Shown here in pieces: positions 1-12,231 of a stretch of 64,000 nucleotides of DNA (position 1 is its first letter; each line of letters opens with the position of its first letter). The DNA comes from Rhytidiadelphus loreus (taxonomy: Eukaryota; Streptophyta; Bryopsida; Hypnales; Hylocomiaceae): the NCBI GenBank assembly GCA_947034895.1, contig OX344761.1, positions 81,981,839 to 82,045,838 on the forward strand. Reading direction: 5' to 3'. The translations under genes were made by a program, and so were the position numbers. A model generated the notes under the pieces. The model ran no database searches and was not told where the DNA came from. It worked only from the letters and a program-made list of their open reading frames with translations.

Positions 1-20
1 TCAGGCCGTTTAGGGGTTAA

Positions 21-945
21 CCCCTAAAGGATTGGACTGTGTTTTCAAGCTGTATAGAAATTTTGGGCAGGTACCTACGAGCGGAGATTTTCATATTTGG
101 GGCTGAAATTTTAATAGAATGTGGAGGCAAGGAATATCTTTCATATGCACCAAATTTCATGACATTTGGAAATACGAGTCAAAAGTTATAGCCTAATATG
201 TTACTTTTTTCCCTACTGGGCAGTTCGGGCAGATTAAAAAAAATCCTTTTTTTCAGAAATAAAAATTTGAAATTGATTTTCTAGAGTTTTATATACACGA
301 AAAGTTTTGAATCATTCCATTTTGATCAATGAGTCAAAAGTTATGAGGATTTTTTGTTTGAGGGCAGTTTTGGATTTCTTACTCTAAAATAAACTTTGAA
401 ATCCTTCATCTTACCCAATTTTTAATATTTTTGGACAAAAATAAAATCTTAGGATGTAGATACATTATTACAACATTTTGACCATTGGGATTGTAAATTT
501 TCAATTCCATATTTAAATTGTAAATAATTTAGTATTTTTAATCATTCTCTACTACTACCTACTTACTATTTTTTTCTGATATGTTGTACTATTCCAAATG
601 ATCTGAAATTTTTCATGCATGTGGCCAACTTGTCTAGGAAAACAAATCCAAAGAAGCATCACCATTTAGGTCATTTTTTCATAGAAATGTGAGCTTGTGA
701 AATGCAGCTGCCCTGCTTTTCGCAGGGTAAGAAAATGATTTTAGTTCATTTGAATGCTTATTTCTTGCAATCCACCCGGTGTAATTGTCTGAAATTTTTA
801 CCACATGTTTTTGATATTATACAATACAAGATCCTATGGTTAGATATGTCAAAAAAAGTTTTTTCTCAAAATTTTGGTACTGGTACTAGAAATGGCAGTT
901 TTGGAGCATTTTTGGTGAAAGTATAGTGACGGTCCTTTAAGGGTT
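21..945 (-). mobile_element. Family A copy A1: TTAA-flanked, piggyBac-like non-autonomous element
   Basis: A 925-bp element bounded on both sides by TTAA (17-20 and 946-949). Just inside these, the ends are imperfect inverted repeats: CCCCTAAAGGA at the left, and CCCTTAAAGGACCGTCAC read inward on the minus strand at the right. A TTAA target with termini starting CCC is the pattern of piggyBac-type transposons. There is no transposase and no significant reading frame inside. A truncated inverted copy lies at 4156, and other copies at 23590, 27523 and 44431. The superfamily assignment is inferred from the ends only. Confidence 0.6.
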
Positions 946-949
946 AAAC

Positions 950-3585
950 ACATGTCATGTGACTAGTGCTTAGAAATGAAATATAGAAAAAAAGAAAAAA
1001 GAAAAAAGAATTATTTTTTTTAGAAACAAAAACAAAAACAATTTTTTTTCCAAGAAACAAAACAAAAAGTTTTCTCCTAGAAAAGAAAAAAAAGGAAAAG
1101 GAACAAAATTTCCCTCTAGATTTGCACATTAGTCAAAAGTCAAACAATCCTCAACAAGGGCCAGATTTTCTATAATGTGGATACATGTGGAGGCAAAATG
1201 ACCCCTTTGGGAGTCAATTTGCCAGAAGTAAGTTATGCCTACTTCAAGGCTGCCCTTTGTGTGACCTTGAAATTTTAATCTGATCTCATTTGTCCTATTA
1301 TCATAGGCAAGTAGTAAGTTAGACATCTCCTTGCCAAATAAATTGGAAAAAATAGGTTCAACATCTAATTTTTTTATTTTCAAAATTTGTGACATTTTTT
1401 TAATTCAATCAATGTATAATTTGGCAAGTTGTTTTGTCCATGTGTATCTCAAGACTATGTCTTCACAAGCCACTGAATGTTTGATTCATGTAGGAAATGC
1501 AAGTGATTTATTGAAGTGGAGAGATAACATGTACAATACAACAACCTATGTGGGATATATAAATTAAGACATGAAAGAGCTTAATATATTGCTCATAGTC
1601 AAGTCAAATGCACTAATTGTTTTGATAGCTAAACTTCAAACTTCATTTAAGAATTGTAAACTAACTTTTTTCAAAACTCATTCATTGAGTAAAATGTGGG
1701 AAATCAAGTTAAATATCACCTTTAAGAATTTGTTTGTGATTTAAAGACTCCAATCAAAAATTATGGACAAAGTTCATAGGAGGGTAGGAAAAGAACATTG
1801 TCATGTGTTGTCCTCGGGTATGCAACTTCCATATTATATGGCCCTGATTATAATCACTTATAATACATTTTAGTCCAATCTCAAGGGATTTAATTTGATT
1901 CAATGTATACAAATCTTGTAGCTCTTTTAACAAAGAATCCATAAATGTATTTATAAATATGAAATGAATATTCTTGAGCAGTTATAATAGCATTAAAAAA
2001 CTACTAACTTATAATTATAAGTTTTTTTAATACATGTATCATGGGACAAGCTACCCAATTTTTTTTAAATCTTTTTTTAATAAAAATTTAAGATTTTTTT
2101 TATTATAAATAAAACTCTATGAATGAATTTTAATTTTAATTGGACAAAACTTCTTGTATGAATTTCTTAGAAATTATGCATAAGTGTTTCAATTCTTCAT
2201 ATATATTACAAGTGATTTTGTTTTTTAAAATAAATATGTAACCCAACATTTTCTACATCTTCTTTTATTTAATTCGGTCTTCACCTAAATTATGTACCCT
2301 TTTAATTTGATATGATTTTTACAAACGCTGTTTTAATGTTGATGTCTCCCCAGACGTCGATCTGTCCATGGGGGCAGCTGTCAGCAGATTAACAACACCA
2401 CATAATAAGAAGGCAACTGCCAACTCTATCTGCCACTTGTCACAAAAAGGATATTGACAACACTATAATTGAGTTTGCCTATCAATTTTACTTGCACAGG
2501 CTGGGAAATTCAATTGATTTCCTTTAGGAACCACCTTAGGTCAACTGAAGGTTGGTTTCGAGTTTAGACATAAATAAATTGGGTGAAGATGAGAATGTTG
2601 AACGAAAACAAACTGAATCACCTTGGGTCAAAATCTGAAGAACATTTGATAAAAATTGACTTTCATGCGATTGCAACCAAAGTTCCTTGTGTAGGTTGAA
2701 TGGACACTTGGTCCTTTAAACAAATAGAATAAATGAAAACTTGTATGAATTAAATGTAAATTTGTTCAAAAGTATGGACCATTTCATAACAAGGAATAAT
2801 GCGATTTTGTCCATATAGCATTGGATGCTATTCAAATATTGTAGGGTACTTTAATTTTGTTTAGTTACTATAGGATAGAGCTTTGGTTGATGCCCATTAT
2901 AAGAAATCCAGACCTTGTAAAGGGTTGACAGTTTTTTATTTTCGGTAGCCCTGCAGTGTAAGTACAAAAAAATAAATAATATATTTAAAATTTTAAAATT
3001 TTAAAAAAATATTAAAAATATTAAAAAAATCGCCAGTTTGATGTGGCACTAGTAGTACCACAACAAATCCGGAAAAAAATCCCTAATTGCACGGAAATTA
3101 CATACTAGGGTGCAAAATTGGCAGCCCTTTGCAGGGTTCAAATTTTTTGTAATGAAACTGAGAATGAAACCTCTTTTCCTTTGACCTAGAGGTAATAAAA
3201 CAACCAGCTACAATGTGATCTAAGTTGTGCTTGTCATAGTGGTTCATTTACTAATTAAGGTCATATTCAAAAGTTGTTTACATATACTTTGAGATGGATC
3301 ATTGTTGGAGAATACCAATTTGACTTTAAATTCTTATTCTAGCTAACAAATTATGCAACAATCTACCATAGAAAAGCTCAAGCCAACTTTAGAAGGAAGA
3401 TTTGGACAAGTTAACCAACCTAAATCATTTCCCTTAGAGATTGGGATAATCCCTCCTAGGATCTATGGGAGTAACTAAGCAAATTTTGTTTAAAATCCAA
3501 AGAGCCATTGGTTGGCTAGATGGGTAATGCAATGCTAGTGTTATTACCTAACTAGAAAGTTGTAGAGTCATTGTCTAGCCAAGAT
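950..3585. other. AT-rich intergenic stretch with an old dispersed repeat
   Basis: No gene is recognisable; reading frames are short and AT-driven. Around 1560-1790 is a diverged relative of one arm of the fold-back repeat at 57955-58440, sharing the order 'CTCATAGT...AAGTCAAAT...TTATGGACAAA'. A/T homopolymer tracts are common, and 2960-3030 is almost pure A/T. Confidence 0.5.
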
Positions 3586-3894
3586 CATTAGAAGAGATTT
3601 CAGGATTTTAAGGGCCATTTAAGGGCCGTTCCTGGCGTTGTTCCCCCGATAGTAAAAGAACGCTGCTGTCAGATTTATTTTTTTTTGAAAAATAAAAAAA
3701 AATAAAAAAATCTAAGTCCTTAAACTAAGAAACAAAGTAAATTTTTATTTTATTTTATTTTTCTTCAAAAAATCTGACCTGGCCATCTCTCGGCCAGGTC
3801 AGCACAGGTCGGGAACAACGGATATCGGCGGTTCTCGGGGGGGTTTCGAGTTGGGAACTCGCAGCCCTCCCTGAGAGCCAAATCACATGTAATG
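3586..3894. mobile_element. Family B copy B1: ~310-bp non-autonomous TIR element
   Basis: The ends are CATTAGAAGAGATTTCAGG at the left and a matching inverted end, CAAATCACATGTAATG, at the right. The core has an A/T homopolymer tract followed by a palindrome built on GACCTGGCC...GGCCAGGTC (3776-3801), then the conserved segment TTGGGAACTCGCAGCCCTCC. Near-identical layouts occur at 39584, 46686 and 62904, which defines it as a mobile family. It has no coding capacity, and its superfamily is not determined. Confidence 0.65.
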
Positions 3895-4058
3895 GTTGCC
3901 ACTTTGGGGCTCCTACTTTCTAAAGGAGCTTTCAAAAGGAGCACCAAAAACTCATAGTTGATTAATAATGTTATTGAAGAAGATACTTTTGCTTGGAATT
4001 ACCATGCCACAAAGACATACTAACGAAAAGGAAGTCTAGAGGTACTACTATAGACTAG

Positions 4059-4087
4059 CTTCAAACCAGGGTTGTCATACCGGACGG
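4059..4087. repeat. Left target-site duplication and terminal inverted repeat of the hAT element
   Basis: The 8-bp duplication CTTCAAAC (4059-4066) is followed by the 21-bp inverted repeat 4067-4087. Inside it lie CCGTCCG-rich subterminal repeats to about 4130, including ACGTCCGG and two copies of CGCCCGTCCGAT. Confidence 0.93.
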
Positions 4088-4155
4088 ACGTCCGGTTCGC
4101 CCGTCCGATAGAGGTCTCGCCCGTCCGATGTGGTCAACACTAAAGTTGACTTTTT

Positions 4156-4885
4156 TTAACCCTTAAAGGACCGTCACTATGTTTTCACCAAAAACTCTCT
4201 AAAACTGTCATTTCTAGTACAACTACCAAAATTTTGATAAAAAAACTTTTTTTGACATATCTAACCGTAGGATGTTGTATTATATAGTATCAAAAACTTG
4301 TGGTAAAAATTTCAGACATTTCCACCGGGTGGATTGCAAGATATAAGCATTCAAAATTTCAAATTAACTAAAATCATTTTTTTGACCCTGCGAAAAGCAG
4401 GGCAGCTGCACTTCACAAGCTCACATTTCTATGAAAAATGACCTAAATGGTGGTGCTTCTTTGGATTTGTTTTCCTAGACAAGTTGGCCACATGCTTGAA
4501 AAATTTCAGATCATTTGGAATAGTACAACATATAGGAAAAAAATAGTAAGTAGGTAGTACTAGAGAATGATTAAAAATACTAAATTAATTACAATTTAAA
4601 TATGGAATTGAAAATTTACAATTCCAATGGTCGAAATGTTGTAATAATGTGTGTACATCCTATAATTTTATTTTTGTCCAAAAATATTGAAAATTGGATA
4701 AGATAAAGGATGTCAAAGTTTATTTTAGAGCAAGAAATCCAAAACTGCCCGCAAACAGAAAATCCTCATAATCCTCATAATCCTCACAATCCTCATAATT
4801 TTTTACTCATTGATCAAAACCGAATGATTCTAAGCTTTTTGCCTTTTTCTGTATATCAAACTCTAAAAAATCAATTTCAAATCTA
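4156..4885 (+). mobile_element. Family A copy A2, truncated, nested inside the hAT element
   Basis: It starts at TTAA (4156-4159) and CCCTTAAAGGACCGTCAC and follows copy A1 (21-945) in inverted orientation, closely and base by base, until about 4885, where the match stops. About 200 bp of the far end are missing. Its position just inside the left hAT end means it jumped into, or was captured by, the larger transposon. Confidence 0.7.
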
Positions 4886-5123
4886 ATTAGTTGTTTGCTA
4901 CTTTGTTTACTATACATTCACAAATTCACAGAAGTCATACAACTGTCTTGATGGAAGAAAGACCAAATTGCATATTACAAGATTTTCACCATATGTCCGT
5001 ATCTTTATGTATGAAATGTGTAGCAACCATGAAATACACATGCTTGATGCTCTTCTAATCAAAAATGTGTGGTCTGCCTATAAAACTATCACATACTAGA
5101 GCTCAAAAAGTAAAAACAATATA

Positions 5124-6704
5124 TTATGTCCGATAACAACAGTCGGGCATAGTCCAACAGTGAGGTGCCTTCCTCAAAGTGTCTAGAACATCAGACACAG
5201 ATGCCCTCTCGCCTACATCTATTTTCTGGAGGCTCAGTAGTTGAATCCTCAAATGCTGATACTGCTCTGGGTTTTTGGTCGTAAAATACTTTGGATCCCA
5301 CTCTTCTTTCCAAATTTGATATGCTATCCATCCAGTTGCATATGCATCAGCAGCCATGGAGTAGAAGTGTTTTTTCTGCATGACTTCAAGTGAGGGCTCT
5401 AACCCCTTCTCTCCATACATGTAGAACAACTCAGGGGCTGCATGTTTTCGTTGTTTTTTCTCCCGTTGGAGCTCCTCCATGGTTCGATAACCATATCTTG
5501 ATGGCTCCTTTTCTACAACTCGACCAGAAAGCCCCCAATCGCAAATCCCAATGTACACTGTGTTTTCTTTCCATTCATCAAAATGGAGCAAAACGTTGGA
5601 TGGAGTAATGTCATTGTGTAAATATTTTGCTTCATGGCATTTTCCCACTATGACAAGCAATGATAAAGCCAAATTCACGCGGTTTCGGCGATAAGTTGCA
5701 ACCCAACCGAGTTCTTCCTGCGTCAACCCTGCATCATGTTGTCTCGTGATGTCATCCACATCCAACGATTCACTCACTTTTGAGTTGTACTTGGCCAAGA
5801 AAGAAATCAAAGACCCTCCATTCCACCATAGTGTATAGCCTTCCATTGTTTTTGGATGGATGTACGCAAGTCTTACGATACCAGGATGTATCACTGGACA
5901 CCCCCCCGCCTCGCTTACAATAGCTTGGCGCTTCTCCTTCTCATTCGAGGTCTTCAAAGTCTTCCCGGCGAAGCAAATCCAACTGGGAATGCTTTGTAGT
6001 CTCGTGAGCACCACCTTCCTCACAGTCCCATATGATCCAGTCATAGTTTGATTCGGCATGGGATTCACTTTCACGCAACTTTCCAACCACTTGAATGTTC
6101 CGCTCACACAATGAGCTCGTATTTGGTCTTCAAACGTCGCTTTCCATGGTGCTTGTTTCTTTCTATGCGAGGAAGAAAATTGTTGGGAGAACTTCTGAAT
6201 TTGGTACAATCTTGAACCAAATTCCTTGTCATGTGTGTCCCAATCACTACCATCATCTTTCTTCTTCGTGTGATAACACCAATTCGCCACAATATTGGTG
6301 GTCAGCTGCGACACTTGTTTATCCAACCACTCAGAGTGCAACCAGTAATCTTGATAGTTGTTGAATTGTTTGGATGCTCTAAATTTGGTCTCCAACTCTC
6401 GCCGCACTTCAGCATTCAACTTGTGGTACCTTTCTTCGTTGAAATTCACGTATTCTCTGCACATTATTCCCACACTTCGTTGCGTGTAAAAATTGACCGC
6501 TATTGCTCTAGCCTCGAACACATATTCGTGAAGGGGCATGTCAGGATTGGGTTGGTTTTTACGCTTCGACCTGCTGGATGATGAGGGATTGGATGACCAT
6601 GAAGCCCTTGACACATTCGTGGCTGGAGGCACCACCTCAAAAATTGCATCCAAGTCTTCAAACACCGAGCGGTGACCCGATGACCCACTCCCTTGTCCTG
6701 CCAT
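5124..6704 (-). CDS. Protein kinase-like gene carried by the hAT element
   Basis: An uninterrupted single-exon frame of 526 codons. I start it at the ATG at 6702-6704 (MAGQGSGSSGHRS); the frame runs a few codons further upstream without another ATG. Residues 1-60 are Ser/Asn-rich and disordered, and residues about 60-215 are an unassigned charged region. The kinase domain fills the rest: a glycine loop (GSYGTVRKV, near residue 225), a candidate catalytic lysine in CFAGKTLK, HPGIVRL, a catalytic loop LHNDITPSNVLL (HND instead of HRD), a metal-binding motif CDWG instead of DFG, HAAPEL for the APE motif, and ADAYATGW for helix F. The Lys, both Asp and the Asn are present, so it may be catalytic. 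The substrate is unknown. It is divergently transcribed from the RING gene across a shared promoter. The family within the kinase superfamily is not recognised. Confidence 0.85.
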   Translation of the reverse strand: MAGQGSGSSGHRSVFEDLDAIFEVVPPATNVSRASWSSNPSSSSRSKRKNQPNPDMPLHEYVFEARAIAVNFYTQRSVGIMCREYVNFNEERYHKLNAEVRRELETKFRASKQFNNYQDYWLHSEWLDKQVSQLTTNIVANWCYHTKKKDDGSDWDTHDKEFGSRLYQIQKFSQQFSSSHRKKQAPWKATFEDQIRAHCVSGTFKWLESCVKVNPMPNQTMTGSYGTVRKVVLTRLQSIPSWICFAGKTLKTSNEKEKRQAIVSEAGGCPVIHPGIVRLAYIHPKTMEGYTLWWNGGSLISFLAKYNSKVSESLDVDDITRQHDAGLTQEELGWVATYRRNRVNLALSLLVIVGKCHEAKYLHNDITPSNVLLHFDEWKENTVYIGICDWGLSGRVVEKEPSRYGYRTMEELQREKKQRKHAAPELFYMYGEKGLEPSLEVMQKKHFYSMAADAYATGWIAYQIWKEEWDPKYFTTKNPEQYQHLRIQLLSLQKIDVGERASVSDVLDTLRKAPHCWTMPDCCYRT

Positions 6705-6877
6705 TGTACAATATTTCGGAACCACCAAAGTTTCGGAGAAAATAAAAAAAAACGGGTGTTATATGTGGGCCAAGCCCAATCACCCACCAAACTCACTTCC
6801 AAGGGTCGCTTGCGCAAACAAAGGTGTGAGGCGTAGGGCGTGGACTTGGCAAAGGAAAAATGAGGGAGCACATGGGA

Positions 6878-7000
6878 TTTATAGTCCCCGCCCCTCCCAC
6901 GTCCGCGCCCTGGCCCGACACGTCCCTGCCCTGGTTCGGAAACGTCCCTGCCCTGGTCCCAGACGTCCCCGCCCTGACAGGCAGATTTGAGGACTATAAA
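6878..7000. promoter_or_regulatory. Divergent promoter of the kinase and RING cargo genes
   Basis: Two TATA boxes face outward in the same context, GGACTATAAA: one on the minus strand (6878-6883, serving the kinase, about 175 bp before its ATG) and one on the plus strand (6995-7000, serving the RING gene, about 140 bp before its ATG). Between them lie four copies of ACGTCC-N2-GCCCTG at 6899, 6920, 6942 and 6963. Their spacing is 21, 22 and 21 bp, two helical turns, so a protein binding them would sit on one face. Three GTCCCCRCCC boxes follow at about 7003-7046. The function is inferred from layout. Confidence 0.65.
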
Positions 7001-7140
7001 AGTCCGTCCCCGCCCCATTAGTCCCCACCCCATTAGTCCCCGCCCTGTGTATTCCAAATCCTCCACCTCTTCATTGAGCTGGTCGTTGGCGTTGTGCAGG
7101 GCCCTTAACAGTATATAGGTTTTTGCCAAAAAAATTCACG

Positions 7141-9507
7141 ATGGCGACACCACCAAGAACCAACAAAGCTGAACGAGACAGGACTCGACTAAGGTAGGGT
7201 AACAAACATCGGAAGAGGTTACATGTACTTCGAAACCCCGAAAAACTGGCATTTAGGGGCTGGAATGACGTGCCAGAACCGTGGAGTTTCGAAACTTGCA
7301 TCACTTACATAGAATGGTGCCACATTGACAAGGCCTTCCCTGAAGAGCAACACAACTACCACCGCCGATTTCATAAAGCGAATTTGAAACACTACATCGA
7401 TGAGGCCTTTAAACAAAGATGCATCGAAGTATACCAAGTGTTATACGAAAAACCCACTGTGAAAAGAAATGAAATTCACCTTTTCATTGCACGAGGTGTA
7501 CATGCGGAGGTGAGATTGAACAAGCGGGTGGATTGGTCCACTTTGAAGGGCACGCCAACCACAGCAGATGGTATCAAAATACCAACACCAGCAAATGGAA
7601 TGATTCCAAGGGGGGTTATGAGATATCCCGAAGGAGGGCTGGGCAGGGTCATCACACGTATTGAGCCGCCTGACACATACGAGACGGCGGATTCTACTAC
7701 TGACGATGACTCTGATGGATCTCATGTTGTGGTGGAATTAACCCCCAGAGGACAACAACGTGCACAAAGGAGAAGGGCGCAACGTGCACCTCATGAACAA
7801 CTTCAAGAACCAAATATTCGTGTAGAGGTCCAGGGTCCCGTTGAACCAGTACTTGGAGTTGCTCAGGCGCAATTCCAAGCACCTGATGAACCAACTCTTG
7901 GAGTTGTTGATGTCATGGCTGCTGCAGACACCATACAAAGCTTGAGGGTGCAGTTACAAGACCGAGGTGATGAACTACATTCTCTATATGAAGATGTGGG
8001 CAAGTTACAAGAAGACATCACGCTCAAAGACAGAGTAATTGCTCAACAAGCACGTGACATAGAGGAGCTTCGGCAAGCTCTACAAGCAGCACAAATGATG
8101 AACGAAGGTCAAGATCCACAAGGACATGCACAAGGACCTCCTCGGGATTCTCAAATTCTGAGGCAAAATGCTCTAGGTGATGCTGCCATGTCTACACAAG
8201 AAGATTCATTGGCCTTTCCCGAAATAATGGCCACCGGCAACGTACCAATGCAGACTGAAGTTCGGGGCATGGGTATGGACAACAACCTTGAGCTCAACAA
8301 CTTGTGAGGCGAAAATCAAACATTACAAAATCGTTTGCATGCCTTGGTGGAGCAGTACTACTAGTGGAAGTTGGCATGCGTGTTCACCGTTGACAAGACA
8401 CGACAACTGGTAGCAGAGTTCAAGAAATTGGACCACTACTACAGTGAGCACAATCAAGAAAGGGTGTTTGGCTTGACTTCATGGGCCCTTGTGGATGATC
8501 TTTTCAGTCCCAACATGGCAATCATTGAGCTTGATGGTGGAAAAACAATCATTGATTGGTCCAAACACAATTGGGATTTCAAAAACCAACTTGGGTCGAA
8601 GGTCGACTACAAAGGCAACCCGTTGTTGGAGTGGCCAAATCCTTCAAGTTTTGTGCACGACGGGACCACATGTCCCATTTGTATGAATCCATTTGGCCCT
8701 GAAGGTGGAATGCAGTTGGGCACGTGCAACCATGTATACCACCCATTTTGCCTCATCAGTTTCATGATTGTTCGTCGTCGGTGCGCAATGTGCAAGGCTC
8801 CCTTCCACAAGCGCTTGTACGAGTTGTTTGGTTTGGTCCCATACATGCCACCACATTGGGAATACAATGCCACGAATGCTCCAGATCACCGTAGAATGTA
8901 GGGAACAGACTTGGTGTGGAGTTGGAAATTACAAATGACATCGTTGGACAAGACACAAGTCGCTGCTGAATGTGGTTGGGAGACTGACCCCGATCAAATT
9001 GTCCAAGTCTGCCACCATTTGATTCCGATGAAAGACAAGCATAGCCAAGGACGGCGGAATTTTTTCTTTCAATGCTTCAATGGACATTGGGACGAGGTTG
9101 GACTCAAGTTTCAATTTGGACCTCACCCTCGGCGATGGTTATGGGGCGTTGATGGAGTTCGAGTCACCGATGACAATGGAATTCGTATTGGGGAGGACCC
9201 TGACATGCCCGACCCCGCGGAGCTTGCTCAATTATTAGAATCTGAGTGGAGGGAAACTTTCAGAAACGAAGGGCTGGATTTTTTGCTTGAACAACATAGC
9301 CCGGATACACGCCGAGCTCTGGAGAGTCTCAAGCAATCACAAATCATGAGGGCCATTCTAGAAGAAGACGGACCAGCGAGGAGAACTCGGTCTGCGGTTC
9401 GTAGACTTCAACTAGGCTCCAAGGAAGATTTTCCAATGCAATGCGGCGCACACGACGACGAGGCTGGACCTAGTGGCACTGCAAACAGTCCAATGAACAT
9501 CGACTGA
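7141..9507 (+). pseudogene. Coiled-coil/RING-H2 protein gene of the hAT element, broken by four stops
   Basis: One reading frame runs from the ATG at 7141 to the TGA at 9505-9507 (788 codons) but is cut by TAG at 7195, TGA at 8305, TAG at 8362 and TAG at 8899. No frameshift is needed to join the parts, which is why I treat them as one gene. In order it encodes a conserved-looking N-terminal domain (WNDVPEPWSF... to about 7560), an acidic and Gln-rich linker, a coiled coil (about 7915-8100, heptads around LQDRGDELHSLYEDVGKLQ), a second globular part, then a RING-H2 finger at about 8671-8805 (CPIC, CNHVYHPFC, CAMC). It ends in an unassigned C-terminal region with W/H-rich motifs. RING-H2 fingers usually mark E3 ubiquitin ligases; the target is unknown. 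All four stops fit C-to-T changes of CAG or CGA codons. Stop readthrough or short introns are alternatives. Confidence 0.7.
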
Positions 9508-10072
9508 GTGCATTTTTTAGTGTGCTAAACTAGTAATTACTAATTAACAAAGCATGTTTTGCATATACAGTTATAGACTTTGGCACTTATCATTACCGAG
9601 GCTTATAGAATTGCTACTTTGGTAGTTCGGTACTACAAATAGTATTAGACAAAGACTTGTGGATATAATAATGTACTCATGGCCTAAGAATAAGTGCATT
9701 TCGAATTTTGAGTGTATGAAGGTATATATTCATGTAAATATATATGTATTAATATTATTGTATGTGTATAAAAATTAAAAAGATATTAACAATTTAACAT
9801 TAATGTATATTTTGTTACAAATATATTGATGTTAATGTATGAAGGGATACATTAACCTTTGAATGACTTGATCCATCCAAAAATGGTAAAATTTCTTATT
9901 TTAGCTTGAATAACAATCAGGTATTTTTATTGCTTAAAACTTTGAATTCTATATCATTTACAGAAATTGCAATTTTGTTCGCGAATGTTTCTAATTGTTA
10001 TCATTTCTAACTTTCTATTGCAGAAAATCAGCATATAATCATATATGAGGAAAAAGAGGAAAACAATTCAAT
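9508..10072. other. AT-rich 3' flank of the RING gene, nothing recognised
   Basis: Low-complexity A/T-rich sequence with several candidate AATAAA-like signals after the RING gene. No reading frame or repeat was recognised. Confidence 0.4.
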
Positions 10073-10839
10073 CACCCCCCTAATGACATTTTTTCTGTCT
10101 AAAAACAATAAAAACTGCCATTTCTACTACGTTGTCCAAGATTCCAACAAAATTGTATTTTTGAAACTGAACCGTAGGATCTTGAAATTTACTTGCTTGA
10201 AATTATGTGGTTAAAATTTCATGAAGTTAGACCGTACAGATTGAAAGATATGACTATATGAGCATTCAAAGTTTAAAAAACAAGGTTTCTTCAACACTAA
10301 ACTGCAATTTTAGATGACTTTTATTGCTATTTGTAGAAAAAATGTGTACTATGGAATTTGAATTAAAAATTTATTGTGTTGAAGACTTGAGTTGGGAGTC
10401 TATGAAAAAAAATTCAAAAAATAACAACTTCATTTTCATACTTCAAGAAATTGTCAAGTAGAAGTGTAGAACTGTAGAAGCACGTTTAAAATTGAAAGAA
10501 AAAATAAACAATTAATAGCTCTTAGATGGGATTGAAATACAATAATGCCAATGGTGAGATTGTTCTAGCAAACAAACATAACCTTTTAAAAAACCAAAAA
10601 TCTGAAAATTGCATTCTAAAGATTCAATTTCTTTTGCTGCCCACCGAATTCAATTCTACGCATCTTGTGGTATAACTTTGGCTTCCAGGCACCGATTGAA
10701 ATAAAAATTATATTCCCACAAAGCTTATTACATTTTCTATCTTCAAAAAAAGTTTTGTAAAATTAGGATAAAATTTCAGCCCATAGAAACCTGCCCGAAT
10801 TCTAAAGTGTCCCCTCAGGGGACAATGGGACGTTAGGGG
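10073..10839 (+). mobile_element. Family A-related element (copy A8) nested in the hAT element
   Basis: The right end is CGTTAGGGG followed by TTAA (10840-10843), the family A pattern; the left end, CCCCCCTAATGAC, lacks a clean TTAA. The interior matches 48431-49178 in inverted orientation and 47225-48085 in the same orientation. Shared landmarks include 'TAGCTCTTAGATGGGATTG', 'GGTATAACTTTGGCTT' and 'TGTCCCCTCAGGGGACA'. This is a second subfamily, distinct from A1-A5. Confidence 0.6.
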
Positions 10840-10843
10840 TTAA

Positions 10844-12231
10844 TTTGAAATTTTGGGGGGAGGTGCAAGTAGTAATGGAGGTGAACCAAAAAAAAATCCA
10901 ATTGCTTACTTTATTTTTCACACAAAAGAAAGCCACATCAAAGTATCAAATAAGTGAAACAACTTGAAGTCGAATTCCATCTTGACGTCCTAAACTTGAA
11001 GTTGAAACCAAATGAATCCTTTTATGTAATTGATATACAAAATTTATATACATTTTGCTAGTTCCTCCGATATTTTTTCTTCTTATTTTTTGTTTTTACA
11101 ATAAATTAGGAATAAAAGTAAAATTATTCTGATTTCTTAAAGGTAAAGGTGGAAATAAAATTATATGAATTACAAAATATATATTAGAGTAATCCATAAT
11201 TTGTGTTGTAAGCCTGTAAAGTGTAAAGTTTAAATTAAGAATGTAGGGTGGAATTGTTTTGGGAAAGTTGTATTGTTGTAAAAATGTTGAAGCATGTAGT
11301 CATGTACTCATTTAGCCAACTTGCCATGAAGAATGAATTCATAGAATAACCACAATTTTCTGCCTCCACCATTCATCATCCGAAATTCTTATAAGCTAAA
11401 ATTTGAACAGTCAATATTTGTTATAATTAATTACACACATCCTACTATCCTAAATATAGTAGGATTTTTTTTGGTATGCTTCTATAAAGAAATTCAAATA
11501 CATTCCATACTTGCTCAAATTTTCTGAAATTGTTATCATTGAATACCCCAAATTTCCATACTTGCTCAAATTCTCTTAAATTTCGTTGAAACATTTCTAA
11601 AACCCTTTTTTTTGGAATTCCAAACCCTTTTAGCTTCTATTTTGGAGAACTATAACATTCATCCTTTAAGTCTTCAACTTGAATTTTCAAAAACGAGTAC
11701 CTTGTTTACCATTACAAATCCTAAAACTTCTAGCATCTTATTATATTTGTTTTCTTGAAAGTGTGCAACTTAGTTTTAATTCTCACTAAATCCCATTTTT
11801 GGGGTGTGGGGACTATTTCTCAAGTCCTTGGAGAAGCGAAGAAGACCAAGGGCGATACATGAAGGAGACACATCTTTCCATGAATTCTCTTTCAACTCAA
11901 AAAGTAGTTGGACTTCTTAATATAGCCATTGACTTCAAGAAATTCCCCGAGCTCAAATTAATGGCTGACTGCATTAATTGGTTTCCCTCTTTCCCTCTCT
12001 CCATGGGAAGGAAGAATCCCATGCTAATTTCAAATCTCAAGGTCAATTCCATTCCCCCCCGTCGTTGGTGGAGAGAGTTCTTGCATCCGAGGTCAGAGCA
12101 TGAGGGCGCGGACGTCCGGCCGCGGATTCCAATTCCAATTCCAATTGCAATTTTGAACTCCTTCCCTGAACTCCCTCCTTGAACTCCCTCCTTGAACTCC
12201 CTCCAAGCCAATTTTGAACTCCCTCCAAGGG
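10844..12231. other. Spacer within the hAT element, including one half of a duplicated segment
   Basis: AT-rich spacer without a credible gene. The part at about 11770-12035 is repeated, diverged, at about 13180-13395, upstream of the transposase. The two share 'CAAAAAGTAGTTGGAC', 'GCCATTGACTT' and 'TATGGGAAGGAAGAATCCC' or its near match. From 12155 to 12230 a short GAACTCCCTCC unit repeats about five times. Confidence 0.5.

Noticed and set aside
5390..6581. Plus-strand open frames opposite the kinase gene
   Set aside because: They are complementary shadows of the kinase coding region without their own motifs.
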